A program made the translations under genes and the position numbers. A DNA stretch of 64,000 nt from Gracilaria gracilis (Eukaryota > Rhodophyta > Florideophyceae > Gracilariales > Gracilariaceae), in contig JARGSG010000038.1 in NCBI GenBank assembly GCA_030374805.1, forward strand, positions 248,001 through 312,000, given 5' to 3'. This document shows, one piece after another, positions 49,727 through 60,301 of the stretch (position 1 is its first letter; every line of letters starts with the position of its first letter). The notes below the pieces were generated by a model. The model ran no database searches. It was not told where the DNA came from and was given only the letters and a program-made list of their open reading frames with translations.

Positions 49727-51151
49727 ATGCTGATGCACCTGTTGCCTTGTTCTACCAACACTTCGCACACCCACCACTTGAGCACTGCTTGTGCATCTAC
49801 GACCATCGCTTTCCCACCACCAATCCAAGCAAAGAGTAGAACGTCAGAAACGGATGCAGACACACAAACAGTAACCATGACGGCAACACGCTCTTTTCGA
49901 CCGCCAAGCACCCCTAACGACACTCCTCGATTGCAAAACACTACTAGTTGCATCGAACGTAATAATACTTCTTCAGCTGAACTAGCTCTCTCTCCGAACC
50001 TTCCTTCTCGACCACTCCAAACTAATTCAGGCCCCAACACCCCAGCTCAAAACGAGAACCTTATCATTCAACGACCGGAACCTCCACCAACTGCATCTTC
50101 ACAAGCAATTCTATCTGCTGCATGCAAACGAGTCGGTATGTCAGGAAGCGGATCTAAAAGTGTGTTAATTTCTCGTCTACAACAAAACGGAATCACATCC
50201 TTTCGAAAGATTGTGGAACTCAAACAATTGTTTGACGAGTCAGGAGCGGATATTTTTGCGGGTAACGGACGAAGCCGGGCGCCGAACTGGACAAAGGAAG
50301 AGAGTGCCAGATTGTGTCATGTAATTGCCGACTCTAGAAATGCTACTGTTCTTGCTAAAATGTACCAACGCATCTCTAGTAGAGCCGAGCTTGACAGGCC
50401 TCGTCACGATCCATTCGGAGAAGAACTTCGTATCCTTTTCAACGACCCAGACTTCACGCCGGAGCCCCTCGAGCCTCATGATGGTGTTACTTTAGATGTG
50501 CTTCTGCGGTTTGACCCATCCATTCGCAGACATCATCGTGATGGTCAGACTCTAAAGCAGAAGTGGACCAAGCTGCGGTCTGCTTACAGCGTTGCCTGCA
50601 AAAACTTCGAGGCATCCGGACAGGGAGACGCAGACACATTCCCTTCATTCACCCAGGGTGACGATGTGCTTTGCTACATGCATTGGGTGTTCTATTAGCA
50701 CCCTAGTTTGGGGGCGGTGCTACGAATTATACCTTCTGGAGCATAAGTTGAGTCGGGTCTTGAAGACCCGAATAGTACTGCAAGTAATGAACGAAGTCCA
50801 AGTAACATTGGAAAAAAACGCCGTTGTGTTGAAAGTACAGACGCTCTGGCGGCTGCTATAACTTCGTTGGCCAGTTCACGGGAGAAGGAAGGACCGATTA
50901 TTATTAAAGAGAGTAATTCAAATGCAGGGGTGGTGGACAGTCAGATTGTAGAGCTAGATAGATCTATGAAGATCGCGAGTACTGTGTCGTCCCTGATGGA
51001 CTTGGAATCAAAAATTCTTGGTATGATCAAGGGTCTCGACAGCGACGACGAGTATTCGAAGCGATCTCTGGAAAGCTATAAAAGACGTCTCACACAAGTG
51101 GAAAGGATGATTGATGACGCTATGGCACAGAAGAAATCAGCACAATTGTGA
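49727..51151 (+). pseudogene. Harbinger companion protein with SAP-like domain, two in-frame stops
   Basis: The frame runs from ATG 49727 (another ATG is at 49877) to TAA at 51149, interrupted by TAG at 50696-50698 and a second in-frame stop near 50740. It has a Ser/Thr/Pro-rich start, a SAP-like helix pair (LSAACKRVGMSGSGSKSVLISRLQ), then WTKEESARLCHVIAD and RAELDRPRHDPFGEEL. Next is QKWTKLRSAYSVACKNFEASG, and after the stops an acidic coiled-coil tail (LESYKRRLTQVERMIDDAM). The order matches the companion protein at 16550. The W..EE...L opening of the central domain is Myb/SANT-like. Two stops within 45 bases suggest decay; a small intron covering both is possible, but I see no convincing splice pair. 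Confidence 0.65.
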
Positions 51152-51264
51152 TATCTTTACGGTCTACGACGGCCGAGGAGCCTAATTTCCTCTGTAAATG
51201 ATGCTCGTAGTGCACTAGACTCAAGATCACGGCGTCGCCGATGCAATTGAGCATCCAAGTCACA

Positions 51265-52410
51265 TTAGTCCTGTAGATGGACTTGATAATCTGGCAGCTC
51301 GCTATGGCTGTTGTTGTCAGCTACGGACGGCGGTGGAACAGTTACACTGCCACCATTATCGATTATAAAATTGTGCAGTTTGCAACAAGTCATAACAATA
51401 TGAGCGTTCTTCAATAACGAACAGCGAAGAGGCCGCCACAGAATTCCCCATCGTCCTACAAGAATCCCGAATGCTTGTTCAATGAAGATGCGAGCCGAGC
51501 TGTGCCAGTAATTAAAGCCGTTCTTGGCAATTGAAAGATTACGCCCCGGCCAAGAACATAATACTCGCTCAGAACAGTTGTAAACGTCGTCAGCTGCTAC
51601 CCAGTACCCCCTCTCTAAAGAGTTCTGTGTACGCGATAGCAATTGCGAGAGAGAACTCAGTGCATAGGCAGTAGAGTCATGAGTGGAGCCAGGGGAAACG
51701 CAGGAGACGAACGTGAACCTATAGTACGAATCACACATACCTTGCATATTCAGGGCAAAAAAGCCCTTTCTGTTATAATACGTAGAGGAATTGGCAACCT
51801 CGGAAGCTGACGGTTCACAAATCTTAACGGCCAGGCCATCCAATGCCGCGCAGCATTTTGACAACGGACTGATGCCCCCTCTTGTAAACCTCTGTGCGAC
51901 ATCTTCCAACCACGACGTTGACGAATACGGGAACTTGATTTCCAGTTTCTCATTTAGCTTCTCGATAGTGTCTTCAATGTAGTGATAAAACGAAGAGATA
52001 GATACATTATGGGCCAAACAAATATCTAAATACGAGCCGCCTGCTAACCATCGCAATGTCATGGAAAGTTTCAAGTAAGTGCTATGAAGAACACGTTCTG
52101 TCCTTGTTGACACTGGGTAGATAATATTGGCAAGGTGGACAAACAGTTGAAAAGACATACGATAAAGACGGCGAAAGAATTTCCTTGGCATTCCGCTGAT
52201 GATGGAATAGAAGGTTTGAATTGGTCTGTCAATGTTTGGAGAACATCTACCGACATACGATCTCCCACTTCCATGCAAAACTGCCGCAACAACCGCAATG
52301 TCCTCATCTGTTCTTAAAGCCCTTTGACGATTTATAACAACACGGTAGAGCGCAGCATGTTTTTGCCTCGATCTGTTTTCTCTAGCATCGCTTGTTTGTT
52401 GGTGATGCAT
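51265..52410 (-). CDS. PIF/Harbinger DDE transposase (HARBI1-like)
   Basis: A 381-residue protein from ATG 52410 without visible breaks. CCAALDGLAVKI carries the first Asp, PGSTHDSTAYAL is the family spacer motif, YWVAADDVYNC carries the second Asp, and IFIEQAFGILVGRWGIL carries the Glu. It ends with TCCKLHNFIIDN. The helix-turn-helix-like LAGGSYLDICLAHNVSISSFYHYI lies in the N-terminal half. It matches the transposase at 25940-27205 motif by motif, though overall identity is moderate. Its companion gene converges from the other end of the element and seems broken, so present mobility would need help from another copy (inference). Confidence 0.85.
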   Translation of the reverse strand: MHHQQTSDARENRSRQKHAALYRVVINRQRALRTDEDIAVVAAVLHGSGRSYVGRCSPNIDRPIQTFYSIISGMPRKFFRRLYRMSFQLFVHLANIIYPVSTRTERVLHSTYLKLSMTLRWLAGGSYLDICLAHNVSISSFYHYIEDTIEKLNEKLEIKFPYSSTSWLEDVAQRFTRGGISPLSKCCAALDGLAVKICEPSASEVANSSTYYNRKGFFALNMQGMCDSYYRFTFVSCVSPGSTHDSTAYALSSLSQLLSRTQNSLERGYWVAADDVYNCSERVLCSWPGRNLSIAKNGFNYWHSSARIFIEQAFGILVGRWGILWRPLRCSLLKNAHIVMTCCKLHNFIIDNGGSVTVPPPSVADNNSHSELPDYQVHLQD

Positions 52411-52758
52411 CGAAAACCATAGAACGACACAGAAACGTCTCGACCAAAAGCACCAAGGATCTGTGTCTTGCTTGCCATGATTGTACTATAGCCGTCCTTT
52501 TGTCAGAGAACCTCATGTTGGGAGATATTTGCGAGGTATGCAGTCAATCTGTTTCGCTCTCAAATCGTCTGCATTAGCCACAAAGATCCCTGGCAAGTAG
52601 TGGAGGTGCGCGCAAGATCTTCGTGACGTTTCGGCGATGTGATTGATTTGAGGTCCGGGAAGGCGTCTTTCGCCGTCAATTCTCTTGCAAGGTGGGTCAA
52701 GTTTGAACGCTACATCCATATTTTGAACCTCAATCTGGAATGCTATGGAGTCGTTCAT

Positions 52759-52809
52759 ATGCTACATATTTTGAAATTCATATTTCTTATTTCGGGTTTG
52801 GAACAACCC
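52759..52809 (-). repeat. Right terminal inverted repeat of the 3.25-kb Harbinger
   Basis: Read inward it begins GGGTTGTTCCAAACCCG, followed by AAGAAATATGAATTT, and matches the left end with about five mismatches in the first 35 bases. Confidence 0.85.
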
Positions 52810-52893
52810 TCAGTGGCGCTTGGCGCGCGCGTTGATTTTGCCACATGGATCACCCAAATTTCCATATCCACGTTGCACACGTTCGGTGGCAGG
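52810..52893. repeat. 73-bp tandem repeat, right part
   Basis: After the Harbinger, the split unit resumes at TCAGTGGCGC and a fourth, more diverged unit begins at 52840 (GCCACATGGATCACC). These units give the empty-site reading GTTCAGTGGCG for the Harbinger insertion. Confidence 0.9.
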
Positions 52894-53199
52894 CGATGCC
52901 CAGCAATGCGTCGGCACTCTAAAAAATCAAGTGAAATTGCCCTTCCCCGTGCCCGCGCGGCGGCGTATCTCAATTTGAGCCAATTCAAAATATCCCGACG
53001 AAACTGGCGGCGCGTACACTCTCTCCGCGGCCCGAGGCGGGTAAACATGTGTCGCTGGCACGATTGTTCGAAAGTAGTGGCTAAAGCGAGGCCTACGGGC
53101 TGATCCGTCTTCGATAACATGAAGCAATCCACTTTGCGCGGCATTCCCATAATGGGTAAACCTGGGTCGACTGACACGGCCTTCTCCTTACGAGGACGA

Positions 53200-56100
53200 T
53201 TACTTCCCAAAAGGAAATGACCTAACTTCTCTAACAAAATCCCCACTGCGTGGCACTTCCGATACACAACCCGAGGCGGGAACACTCGTCGACGACGAAG
53301 CAGCTTCATCGCGAGCGCGATCTATTCCCTCCCCCCCCTTAGTCGGAGACAGTGGTTCTCGAATGAGGTCGGGCGGTGGGGAAACGCGGATGCGTGAGAT
53401 GTTGTTCTCAAATAACTTTATTGGAGGTACAGTAGCGGGAACCGCCTCGTGCGGTATATCTGTTAACCCACGATTGGGGTGCGCGATGATGCTTGGGCGT
53501 GTCGGTTCCTCCATTGTCGAACTTACCGATTGGGATTCCGGTATATCCGACGGCGGAACGGGTGCTGGTACAACGCGGTCGCCTGAGATCCTTTCATGAA
53601 GGTCTTTTATATCCAACACGACAGTGTCCTTATCCGAAGCAATCACCTTGAAAGGTCCCTCAGCAACTGGCGACAGTTTATGCTTTGGTTCCTTTTCAGG
53701 ATTGTAGTACTCCTTGCGGAGAAAGACATAGTCACCTGTGGTGATAGCCTTCGGTAAAGGTAAACGGATTCGGTTGTCGAAATTCTTCTTATACGCTAGT
53801 TGCGCGTTAGTCATAGATTTCCGAGCGATCGGCAAAATCTTAGACAACCAAGCCTTCCAAGTATCCCGGTACAACCGGTGCGACGGAAACGAACCCAACG
53901 TGGGTTGTGGTTCGATAGCCACTGGAGGTGGAACTCTAGAGAGTACCAACTCGAATGGCGAGAGTCCCGTAACACAGTGTACCTGCGTATTGTACGCGTA
54001 CGTAATGGCATCCGTATACAAATCCCAATTCTTGGGGTGGTCCGCCACATAAGCACGCAACGCGTTTAGAATTGTGCGGTTAAATATTTCAACTTGTCCA
54101 TTACACTGGGGATGATATACTGTTGTAAACAGATTCTTCACATCGATAATTCGACACACATCTTGAAAGAATTTAGATGCAAACTGTCCTCCGTTATCGG
54201 ATAAAAGTTCCACGGGTGGTCCGTACACAAAGATCCAATGTTGGACAAACGCCATTGCAACCGAAGCAGCGTTAAGTGTCCGAAGCGGAACTGTACGAAC
54301 CAGTTTGGAAAAACGATCTGTGATAACCAGAAGAAACTTATGACCGCGAGCGGTTTGGAGTAAAGGTCCCAGAATGTCAATGGCGGCAAACTCCAAGGGA
54401 GTCCGAGCCGGAAATAAAGCTAACTTCTTAGAGTACTTCCGAAGTTGGACATTATTCTTACAGCATTCTGTACATCCTCGGCGAACTGCGTAGCCGTTAA
54501 ACGCCATGGCTGGCCAGTAGAAATCTCTCCGGAGAGTTAGATAAAGCTTCCGGCCACCCGGGTGTGCACCAACTTTCACGTAATGTGACAAATGTAATAT
54601 TCTGCGTTGGAGAGAGTGAGGGACCACAATCTGAGGGTTCTTGTTCACAAATCTAACAAGATATCCCCGATTGTTCTCCGCGAAGGGAATTTGAAATCCT
54701 CCGTTGAGGCGAGAACGTATCTGCGTGCAGAAAGGGTCGGTCTGTTGCTCATAAATCATCTCCTCAGGAGCAATTGGAACAAAAGACCCCTGCAGGGCAT
54801 CCGCAGGTTCGGTAGCCATAAAATGGTCGCAAAGGTCATCATCCAACAGTTGGACTTCACCTTCCTCGGTCGACATCATGAAACACAGGATATCCGTTTC
54901 TTCCGACGCATCGGCATCAGCATTAGTTCCCAAGCGAGATAACGCATCTGCCTGGCAGTTCAGGTTGCCCTTCTCGTAACGAATTTCGAAATCGAACTCA
55001 GAGAGTCTAAAACGCCATCGTATCAAGCGACCCGAAGGTGCAGTAATTTCCATGAGCCAGCGTAAGGCAGAATGGTCGGTGTGTAGCACAAAGTAGTTTC
55101 CCATCAAATATGGTCGAAGAGTCGATAAAGCCCACACGACGACTAAACATTCTTTCTCCGATACTGAGTAGTTCTTCTCGTGTACGTTCAACGTCTTTGA
55201 CCAGTATCCAATTGGGCGCCTTATACCGTCTTCGGTTGTTTGAAAAAGTGCACAACCAACTTGGTACGCACTAGAATCTGTGTCGATCGAGTACTGTAGC
55301 CCAGGAGTGGGAAGAGCCAAAACTGGTGGTGACGTTACAGCATCCACTAAGGATTTGAAAGCAGCAGACTCGGCTTCGCCGAATGGTTCCAGTTGTACTG
55401 GCTGTCCTTTCTTCAGAAGTTCATTCAGCGGGGCTGATATCTCTGCGAAGTTCGGTACGAACCGACGGTAGAAATTGCACAGTCCCAAGAATGAACGGAG
55501 TTCCGCCTGCGTACGCGGGTGCTTAGCTTCCTTCAAGGATTTCACACGAACCTCCTCAACGGAGAGCTCACCAGGACGTATGACGTGACCAAGGTATTTA
55601 ACCGAGTCGGTAAAGAACTCACACTTCCTGAGCTTCAGCGTTACACCTGCTTTGCAGAGAACCCTCATGACGTCTCGGACGTGCTTCAAACGATCATCCA
55701 TGTTATTGAAATATACGATGATATCGTCCAAGTACACCAAACAGGTTTTCCACTTAAATCTCGCTCAGAGCATGTCGATAGTCCGCTGGAACGTCGCGGG
55801 AGCATTTGTAAGTCCAAATGGCATCCGCTTGAAACGGTACAAGCCTTGATGGAATACAAACGCCGTTTTGTCAGGGTCCTCCTCCCGTACAGAGATTTTC
55901 CAATAACCCCAATTAGCATCATGGGCTGTAAACACATTGGCGCTCCCAAGGTAGTCGATATATTCATCCATTCGTGGAATAGGATAAACATCCTTGACAG
56001 TAACCGCGTTCAGGCGGCGGTAATCAATGCAAAATCTCCATGCACCATCCGGCTTCGGAACAAGAACTACCGGCGACGCCCATGGGGATTGGGCCGGTTC

Positions 56101-56280
56101 GATTACCCCTGCTTTCAACATCTTCTCAACCTGAGATTTCTCTTCAATCCGAGCTGTCGGCCCAGCCCTGTAAGGGTGTTGAGATACAGGCCGAGTGTTC
56201 GGATGCAGATCAATCCGATGTTCGGTTACAGCAATTTTCCCAAGGGAACCATCCCACATTTCGGTGAACTCACGTAACAA
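53200..56280 (-). other. Minus-strand gypsy: reverse transcriptase, RNase H and integrase region
   Basis: RT motifs SPWASPVVLVPKPDGAWRFC, MPFGLTNAPATFQRT and VYLDDIIVYF are present. RNase H shows YSIDTDSSAYQVGCALFQ and LHTDHSALRWLM. Integrase shows the HHCC-type finger region, then AAIDILGPL, VELLSDNGGQFASKFFQD and NGQVEIFNRTI with the DDE residues. A GDRVV-type C-terminal domain follows. Confidence 0.88.
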
Positions 56281-57560
56281 TCGCGTAACCGTTTACGGTG
56301 TGCCTTTGGCACATGCGATAAGTCCAGGTCTTCCAATTCCTTAATAGGATCCTTCTCAATATCTCCAGGGGAGATAGCCTTCTCAACAGGCTTCAGTCCA
56401 GAATCTGGTTTCTCGGAATCCACTGACGTGGCCGCGGCATTATCAGTCAACATCGTCGCCACGAACTCATCGTCCTCCCCCTTCTTACGGTCGTTGTCAC
56501 CGAGAACTTCGGAAAGGGTCACCTTCGTAGGTACGCTCACCGTAGGGTGCGGTAGCACCATACCAATAACTTGGTTCTTAACTAAACTCTCAGGAGTAAA
56601 TCCAAGATTGGCGATCAATACCTTAAAAGGTTTCCCAGGCTCCACTTGAACAACAGCGTTAGTAACGGCCAATTGGCGCGAATCGTACAACGATTGCAAG
56701 GGTTGTAAAACCAGTAAACCATGTTGGTCCAACGTAACGTGTACCCATACTTGGTTCGAAACTTCCTGTGCGACAGGTAAAGGAACCTGCTTACGGAGCG
56801 CTTGCCGCAAAGGCTTCCTAACAATAGGTACGGTAGAACCGTCTTCCAATTCCACACTTCTTGCAAGAGGCCTAATAACTTCGACGAATCGATCACAGAA
56901 ATCACAACCCAGTATAACTGGTGCTGCGAGCGACTCGCATACAACAAATTCCAATTGGACCAGAAAGTTACCAAGTCTCACAACGAGATTCACAAAACCA
57001 GCCGTTCGTAACGGGTTGTTGTTCGCATCGGCGATATCCAAGGATGGACCTTGGCGAACTGAAGACCGTATTGACGGAGGCAATAACGATTGAACCACGA
57101 AGTTGGGACCGGCACCGGTATCTAGAACAGAAAACTGTCTAACCATAAAATGGTTCGAAAGTCCAAGGTCAGCGTAAACTTTATAGTTTCGCTTAGCCAT
57201 GACCAATTTACGAGACAGTATCCACGGATGACGAATTACACCGAAGTGTTCAGAGCTCACGTCTGAGTTAGCCACGTTCCTCGAGAGGATTGTAACTAGA
57301 GAGCGAGGCTTGGGCACCTCAGGCGCCACAGTCCTCGACACTGCGGGCACCCCTCCCGTTAGGGAGACTCCCGAAGTTAGTTTTTCGACGAAGTTACGCC
57401 TGGGCGGCATTCCCTCCATCTGAGGCCTTACTAACCTCATTCGAATGAGTCGATGACGGTACTGACGGCGGTTTAGAAGCCATTCCCTGAGCCGGAGGCT
57501 GAGTAACCGATACCGGTAAGAACAAAGAGCGAACCTGTTTATAGACCAGACTCGGAACAC
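56226..57560 (-). other. Minus-strand gypsy: protease region
   Basis: VLDTGAGPNFVVQSLL is the retropepsin active site (DTGA), followed by APVILGCDFCDRFVEV, the typical second half (ILG.DF). The C-terminal end leads into the RT region. Confidence 0.8.
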
Positions 57561-58149
57561 GAGCGCGCTCTTCCTCCGTTAAGGACTCATACGACTCGAT
57601 AGTCTTCGACATATCCTTAACCGAAAAGGTACAGTTCGGGGAAATGTGACCATGATGGTAGCAGGTATGGCAAATCATCGGTACTCGATCCAATTGTTGG
57701 GGGCGTTGGTCCCCCTGACGCTGTGGCGTATTGCTTATCCAACCGGGACGGTTCATACGTGTTTGACCACTCGCGTGGGACAGCTTCGGCGCCCGCACCT
57801 GATAATTCGCGGAGTAGAGTGCCGGATCTTCCTCTAAGGATATAGAAGTAGACGGGAACTCCGTAGTAGGCCAGGACTGGTGACCATCGCTATGAGCGAG
57901 ATGCACGTTATCCGCATCGCGGTCTTCCGTAGAACGGAGTACCAATGAAATGGATGGTGAACTCTCCAAGTGGAGTGCCTTACAGTGGCGACCTCTATGA
58001 CCCGAGCGGGCCCGTAAGGCATCCCCTTCAGCTTGGGCATACTGAACCAACTCCAAAAAGGCGATCTTGCGATTAGCTTCCCGGTGACGGGCTACCAAAG
58101 TCCGTATTGCCGGATCCAGTCCGTCACAAAACAAGGTACACCTCTCCAA
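57394..58149 (-). other. Minus-strand gypsy: gag C-terminal region with zinc knuckle
   Basis: It contains ICHTCYHHGHISPNCTF, a CCHC knuckle, after a basic Arg/Gln-rich stretch. Confidence 0.75.
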
Positions 58150-59394
58150 CTAGGAATAAACATTACCACAACGGTGGAAAGCCTTGTTCAACCGAGTTGA
58201 ATAAAGCGTTTCCGATTCTCCGGTCTTCTGTTTCGTATCGCGAAGAGCGAGTATAGCATTCTGGATAGCATTAACAGTAGCGTAGGACCTCAAGAGATAG
58301 TGTACGTCCTCGGGCCAACACGTGACTCCTCCATCAGAGGCTCGAGATGTACCGCGTACAGCGGTAAACTGATACTCTGCAGATCCTTTCAGAAAGTAAG
58401 GCAGGGCTATCAACGCCTGCGCCTCACTCATTCCGAGTATATCGGCTTCTTTAACAAATCTTGCCAAGAAATCCAGAACCAGAATTGGGTCTTCTCCACT
58501 GAACACGTGGTTCTTCAGCGTAAGATCCATCCGTTTGATGCAATCTTTAACGCGACCCGTGCCACGGGGAGTACGATCTAATGACGAGTCGTCCAGTCGA
58601 TAATATCGATACGATAACAGTTTCTCATAAAGAGGATTCGTAGCCTTCAACTCTTTGAGTCCAACATGTTTCCTTCCCTTCACTCGGGACAAAATTGCAC
58701 CTTGTGAGGTATTTGTAACCTTGGACCTAGTAGGTTTCTCGCGACGACGACTGCATCCCTGATGGGAGTCATCAGACGACGACGTAGAACTACTATCCGA
58801 GTCGGAGTCTTCAGAATCCAGGTGGGTATCAAAACGGTTCGGGTGTTTAGACTTGCGCTTCCGAGATTATCGGTGTTCCGCATCACGTGAGTGAGCTTCC
58901 TCCTCCGCCTGGGCAGCCAACTCTTCGTCTGCACGAAACGTGGCTTCCACAGTGTGGATTCGTCCATTTATACGCATGAGCGTGTGTCTCAAAGTCTCGA
59001 ACCGAGTATCCTCGTTTGCAACGAAGGCAGTCGGTTGTACGAAACTTTCCAGAATGGAATTAATATCCGAACGCATAGAGCGTAACTCAGCAGCAAAATC
59101 CCGAAGCTGGGCATCGTCCAGGCGCACTATAAGAGTTTCAATATCCCTTACATTTTCAGCATTTGATTTTTGCAGGAACTTGACGTAGTATTTCAACTCT
59201 TTGAGTTCTTCAAGAACAGAACCCAGTCGGGTGGATATATCAGCGTTCCCCACAACCGGGGTAGCCGTTGCATCCGGGGTACTCTCCAGTTCAACTGGTG
59301 TAATGATTCCTCGACGAGATTCAGTGTCCGCCACCCGCGGTGGGCGCGTACCTTTATCGGAGCCTGCCTTTGAACCCTGAGAAGGGCCAGCCAT
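58150..59394 (-). other. Minus-strand gypsy: gag, N-terminal and capsid regions
   Basis: Charged N-terminal region with a coiled-coil-like stretch (LEELKELKYYVKFLQKS), then a capsid-like helical region (DPILVLDFLARFVKEADILG, LRSYATVNAIQNAIL). Confidence 0.7.
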
Positions 59395-59570
59395 ACCAAC
59401 AACGATTGGAACGGTTGACCACTACTGTGGAACTGACAGTACAAATTCTTCACAGGACAAAAACGAATAAAGAAAACAATCCGGATCGGAATCAACTCGC
59501 CACGCGATAGAAACGATCGGGATGATACCACAAACCAACCAACAAATCTGGGAATCCAAGTAACCCAATT

Positions 59571-59588
59571 CTAAGTCGGGACACCAAA
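59571..59588 (-). other. Primer-binding site of the minus-strand gypsy
   Basis: Read on the minus strand, TTTGGTGTCCCGACTTAG directly follows the 5' LTR. The TGG three bases inside is the usual start of a site complementary to a tRNA 3' end. The tRNA identity was not determined. Confidence 0.7.
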
Positions 59589-60301
59589 TGTAGAGCAAAA
59601 CCCGCCAACGGGAAGAACCCTATGGTGTCCGAAATTCACTGCCTGAGGAGCTAGTTTGGCGATAGAGCCCTCGTGACTCCCAAGATGTGGGTGTAACTCC
59701 ACGGGAGATTTAGGTAAACCTACGAGGTGTGAAACGAAGAATCCGGTAACCGAATGACCAGAAGCGACCAGCAATGGTATCGGCAGACGTGGCACGCGAG
59801 TGCCACGCGCGGTATTCGGAGACGGGTAGAAAAAGGGAACCGAACGAACGGGGCAATACTAGTGAGACGAGTGGTATGAAAAGCAACAAAAGAACATCCA
59901 ATACTGGGGCGGAGAGGTGTACCTGGCCGGTCAGACAATAAACATAAATATGTGGACCAAAACAAATAATAAACCAATATGGTATGCGTCGCAACGCTTC
60001 TCCTTGGTGCAGCCGGTCGGATGACGGAGCCGTACTAACGGAGACTTCTCCAAGAAGGAGGCGAAGTACCCGCGCAAGCGATCAAAGTCAGGGCCAAACA
60101 CGGGTTGAGTTTAGTGACAGGGGAGCGAGCGCGAGCTTGCTCCGCGTAAGTACTGTACCACTGTGTGGCCCGAAATGAATATCTCACTCTATGCAAATTA
60201 GACGCCACGTGTCGCACAATCGGCTTCCCGAAATCAACCTAAATTAGGTACCAAAATTCTAAAATAATCCCTACCAAAGAGCCAAAGTGCATTGCACTAC
60301 A
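59589..60301 (-). repeat. 5' LTR of the minus-strand gypsy
   Basis: 713 bases bounded by TGTAG and CTACA, followed by target duplication AGATG at 60302-60306. About 19 differences from the other LTR, mostly transitions. Confidence 0.93.

Larger units (their letters stand above)
49556..52809. mobile_element. 3.25-kb PIF/Harbinger element in the 73-bp repeat
   Basis: The ends read GGCCCGTTCCAAACC on the left and, inverted, GGGTTGTTCCAAACC on the right. A 3-base TCA duplication flanks it (49553-49555 and 52810-52812). Intact neighbouring repeat units show the empty site. It carries a companion gene (49727-51151, plus) and a DDE transposase (51265-52410, minus) in convergent orientation, the same plan as the 11.5-kb Harbinger at 16203. 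The terminal GTTC is shared by both, the rest of the termini differ, so they are separate families of one lineage. Confidence 0.9.
47382..60301 (-). mobile_element. Minus-strand chromoviral gypsy element, complete ends, nested
   Basis: Direct LTRs of 714 and 713 bases (TGTAG...CTACA) flank the element. Both sides carry the 5-base target duplication AGATG (47377-47381 and 60302-60306). Internal order on the minus strand is gag with one zinc knuckle, protease, RT, RNase H, integrase, a 73-bp repeat and a chromodomain. This is the chromovirus layout. It is inserted in the gag zinc knuckle of the plus-strand gypsy. The LTRs differ at about 19 positions in 713 (roughly 2.5 percent), so it is fairly young but not fresh. 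The coding region is broken in several places. Confidence 0.92.

Noticed and set aside
49364-52893. CRISPR array from regularly spaced repeats
   Set aside because: The 73-bp units are contiguous tandem copies without unique spacers, in a eukaryotic retroelement.
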